This document shows, piece by piece, positions 60,909-64,000 of a DNA stretch of 64,000 bases; position 1 is the stretch's first letter; every line of letters begins with the position of its first letter. The position numbers and the translations under genes are program-made. The notes under the pieces were generated by a model. It ran no database searches, was not told where the DNA came from, and saw nothing but the letters and a program-made list of their open reading frames with translations. Source of the stretch: Macrocystis pyrifera (lineage: Eukaryota > Sar > Phaeophyceae > Laminariales > Laminariaceae); the NCBI GenBank assembly GCA_031763025.1, contig JASSKH010000001.1:12007102-12071101 (forward strand). Direction: 5' to 3'.

Positions 60909-62504
60909 ATGCGCTCTTTTACAATCCTGGCCACCATCTTCGCTGCCACAGTTGGCACTACCTCAGGTGCGAACTAGTCCGTGTGAAGGCAATGTTTTTG
61001 TAGTTGGTTCAACCGCGATGCGAATGAAATGATGTACCTGCCTGCCCGTGGCAAGACGACGGAAAAGAAGGTTGTGCAATATATTATTGATGTCCCCATG
61101 GCCCTGAAGCGTTTGAGTGTAACATTCGGCCCATTGCGAAGCACATATGTAGCCGCTTGTAAAAAAAAAGCACGCGGTGTGGGATCGTCCGGCGGTGAGG
61201 ACGCTAACAATCACAACTCCGCCACGACGCGATATCGTCCGGACGAGGTTCGTCCACTTCTCGCTCGAGGCTTGTCTATCCCTGACGTCACACGACGATA
61301 GGAAGCGACACTGCTCGGTGACACGCTACTAGTTCAGTAGTCCACACTCTGCAGTAGCTTCCCTCAGATTGAAAGAAGACTGGTGAATTTTAACGTTGTG
61401 ATGGCAGCGTATATACATGCAGAACATTTGACCGTACCGTTTCATTCATGGTTAAACAGGCCGAGAACCCCCACCTGGCGTGTACGTATGGTACATGCTG
61501 CCAGTCATTTGTCAACCCGCACACCGCTGCACTCATCATGATTGATGTCGACCTCGTTCAGGCGATCGGTTCGGTTTACGGAGTGGCTCACAAATATTTT
61601 CACAGTCTTGCGTGGCAACGTTATCTTGTTTAATCGCCATTAATATAGACGCAGGATCACTCTCAGAGTTCAAAACCCGTGTTAGTGTGTTGGTTAAGGG
61701 TTACTGGACACGTTTTAAAGACGTCAATAAGATACGTACATACCTATCGTACGTAGCATCGCCAAACCCCCGTTGTTTCGATGTGTATTCCTAGCGGAGG
61801 AAAATATTTATCACCTTCCCTCAATGCAACATCATATGTATCCATATAGTTTGGTACATGGGTGTTACGTACGATGATAACGTTTCAGGAGTTTCTTCGA
61901 CGAGCACAACGTACCACTTGAGGTAATTTTGAGGTAGACTCCGCCACGATGTACTCTGTACATCATAAGAATACACACAGAATCAAAACGTTCGGAATAG
62001 TACACAACGCCTAACCACATTGAGCACGATTCTTCACGTTTCCCGTCTCAACGCGTGAACATACCAGCCCTGGTCGACGCGAGTGAGCGGACCTGGGTTG
62101 ACGTCAAGGCCAATGGATATGACACGCGGACGTCTGGGAGTGGCTGCAGCCCGAAAGGTTGCGTACCAGAAAACACCCGAGACAACGACATCTGGGCCAA
62201 CTCTCGCTGGTCGTGCCAGGGCGAGATCCTTGACAGCTCTGATGAAGACGACGGTTGCTGCATCACGTACCACTTCGAGGAACCCCAGGACATTGAACAG
62301 ATTGGCATCGCCTTCCACCTGGGTACGTCTAGAACCCGGACGTTGGACGTGTTCAACAACCATTACCATCACAGCACAATCATGTCCAGCGGCAAGACGA
62401 ACGGATTCGAGACGTTCGACCTGTACACCGACGAAACTAAGGAGCTTAAGCTTTGCGTTTTCGACCCTAAGTGGAACACGGACGTCTGGCTGAGCATCAC
62501 CGAG
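60909..62504 (+). CDS. Gene E: secreted discoidin-like (F5/8C-like) protein, recent duplicate of gene D
   Basis: Exon 1 (60909-60966) has the same signal peptide as gene D. Intron 1 is 1,101 bp and ends at TACCAG. Exon 2 (62068-62504) is intact and ends in phase 0 at GTGCGT. Compared with D it has V61I, Y120H and T125M plus a few silent changes, so the duplicates have begun to differ in the loop before SSGKTNGF. All six cysteines and the core motifs are kept. Upstream and downstream sequences are near-copies of those around D, so regulation is probably shared. As in the other copies, the final exon is not identified. Confidence 0.78.
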
Positions 62505-64000
62505 GTGCGTCGTCAAAGCGTTAGGGTTATTTGGTTGTCGTTCTGCACAGCATTCTTGTCTTTTTCCCGTGTCTCACATCATAAACGGCGTCGTGTTTCT
62601 AGCGTACGGTATCAGTTGCCGTCGGTTCTCCCAATTGTTTACTAATAGTTAAATAGCAGGTGTGCAGGTTATGAGACCGGTAGCAAGTCGTCCGCTGTGC
62701 GTTTGTTGATGCCCGCCACGGAAACAGTTTGGAAAGTTCCAAAGGCAAAACCTGTATGTACGCCAAGACGTTTATATCAATGGAATCCAAACTGATGTTT
62801 AATCTATTTCATTCGAAATGAAGTTCGTAACAAGGAATGAACACTGTTTTTCTTCCTCCGATCGCCTTCATATATAAGTGCTGCACGTTTTAATTAACAT
62901 TCACACGAGAGAAGCAGTTGCGCCACAAACTCATGCTATGGCATTGGGTATCGCTCGCCAGAGTTATTAACGATACCGTTTGTGAAGTCGATGACCATCG
63001 GCTGCCAATCATTCATGTTTTTTTGGTTTGCCACCACTAGAGTTCATGGGAATCAAGCAGGCGTGAGCCCTAGTGTCTGTCAAGAAAGGGACTGCTGCAT
63101 ATTGTTGTAGGACAGACTCCACAGGATATACGCTACATGCAACGAGGCCAATGTGGTATGGTCTTCGTTGAAACGTCATTGTAATAAGAGCATGAATACC
63201 GCTTGCCAGATGTTGAGACGTACACGCCGGCCTTACTGCATCATTGTAACGGTATTTGTCTTCTTACTCGCGGAGATCCCATGACATTAACTGACTACTA
63301 GTATGTAATCAAGTCACAGCTCTGGCAACATGTCGATAAAAAACGCCATACTGACTAAAGGCGCATCTACAGACATGCACGAACAAGTATTTTTCTCACT
63401 ACCGAAGATGTGTTACACACGTGTGCACGTTGGTGTGCACGTTGGGGTCACCGTGGCTCAAACCTTCCGCCACCTGGTACCATACCTACCTCAACACCAC
63501 GAACTTTACCAATCTAGATACTGTTAGGTGAGCGTCGACGCGGCGGGCGGGGTAGCTTCGCTGCCGTTGATTCACGCCCACCTTGTCTACGCACAAGACC
63601 CTGATGATCGAGGGTGTCGTTCAAATCGAGGACGTAAGCGTGACAGTACTGCCAAGGTGTACATTGAAAACCAAACATGTGTCGGTGAAAATAAATAAAA
63701 CATTGCAATTGCATTCGACAAACTAGCAGCACAGAAAGTTCCGCGCGTGCCCGTATTGACCGAGGATGTACGAAACTTCAAGCCGTAAGTGCGGCGGTAC
63801 TGGCAAGGCGTACATACGAAAACGTCTTGTCTGAGTCGCGACATAAACAACACCGTCAACGTCAAACCAGAAACAAAAGTGTCGCCACCCGGCACTTTAT
63901 CAGGCACCCGGCGCACTCAATATATCAATGACACAATTATAGTGTACAGCGTTGGCCAAAAAGTACGAGATATGTAGACTTCAACGTCTGTAATGCGCCC
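62505..64000. other. Downstream unit sequence of gene E to window end, no confirmed gene
   Basis: Near-copy of 42742-44237. An exon-3-like block is at about 63040-63150 with stops. An 11-bp local duplication (GTGTGCACGTTG) at about 63420-63442 distinguishes it from the D copy. Confidence 0.45.

Larger units (their letters stand above)
55510..64000. repeat. Recent tandem duplication, second unit (incomplete)
   Basis: Matches 35741-44231 with scattered substitutions and small indels and runs off the window end. It includes the R repeat (55510-55633), hairpin (55818-55845), GGCCCGG element (56654-57886) and gene E. Confidence 0.85.

Noticed and set aside
1-64000. CRISPR array, bacterial operon or integrated virus
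   Set aside because: No regularly spaced short repeats, no closely packed genes and no capsid, polymerase or integrase genes are visible.

Overview
This window is eukaryotic nuclear DNA. Its recognisable genes are split by GT-AG introns, it carries retroposons, and most of its length is diverged non-coding repeat with no bacterial gene organisation. The lineage cannot be fixed from sequence alone. My best guess is an alga or other stramenopile (brown-alga-like), based only on the style of the secreted protein family and the transposon load; confidence in that is low.

The backbone is a tandem array of long, mutually homologous units of roughly 12-20 kb. Each unit carries one copy of a small gene for a secreted protein. 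Exon 1 (58 nt) encodes a signal peptide, intron 1 is about 1.1-1.24 kb, and exon 2 (437 nt) encodes a six-cysteine beta-sandwich domain resembling discoidin/F5/8-type-C carbohydrate-binding modules. The copies are A (exon 2 at 1057-1493; exon 1 lies before the window), B (12465-14200, inactivated by a stop codon), C (28382-30111), D (41146-42741) and E (60909-62504). Exon 2 stays much more similar between copies than the surrounding sequence. The 3' end of the gene is unresolved: a conserved exon-like block lies 0.5-0.7 kb further on, but its reading phase does not match.

Region by region: 1-5737 is gene A and its downstream unit sequence. At 5738-7726 sits a young non-autonomous LTR retrotransposon that encodes only a Gag protein. 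7727-12349 is a single-copy stretch followed by diverged unit sequence. 12350-28262 is unit B, including a partial second copy of its downstream part (about 19820-22080), a retroposon 3' tail, a GGCCCGG-rich element and a 1-kb insertion. 28263-33976 is unit C. From 33977 to the end lies a very recent 19,769-bp tandem duplication (genes D and E are near-identical). It has a 26-bp near-palindrome at the unit junction and a truncated extra unit at its left edge. The D unit also contains a single-copy island (47310-50700) with coding-like fragments and a tRNA-headed SINE at 53301-53621.

The window therefore reads as an expanding, repeatedly rearranged cluster of one secreted, probably glycan-binding protein family, with transposon debris between copies. 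Apart from the Gag element and the domain exons, very little of it can be supported as coding.
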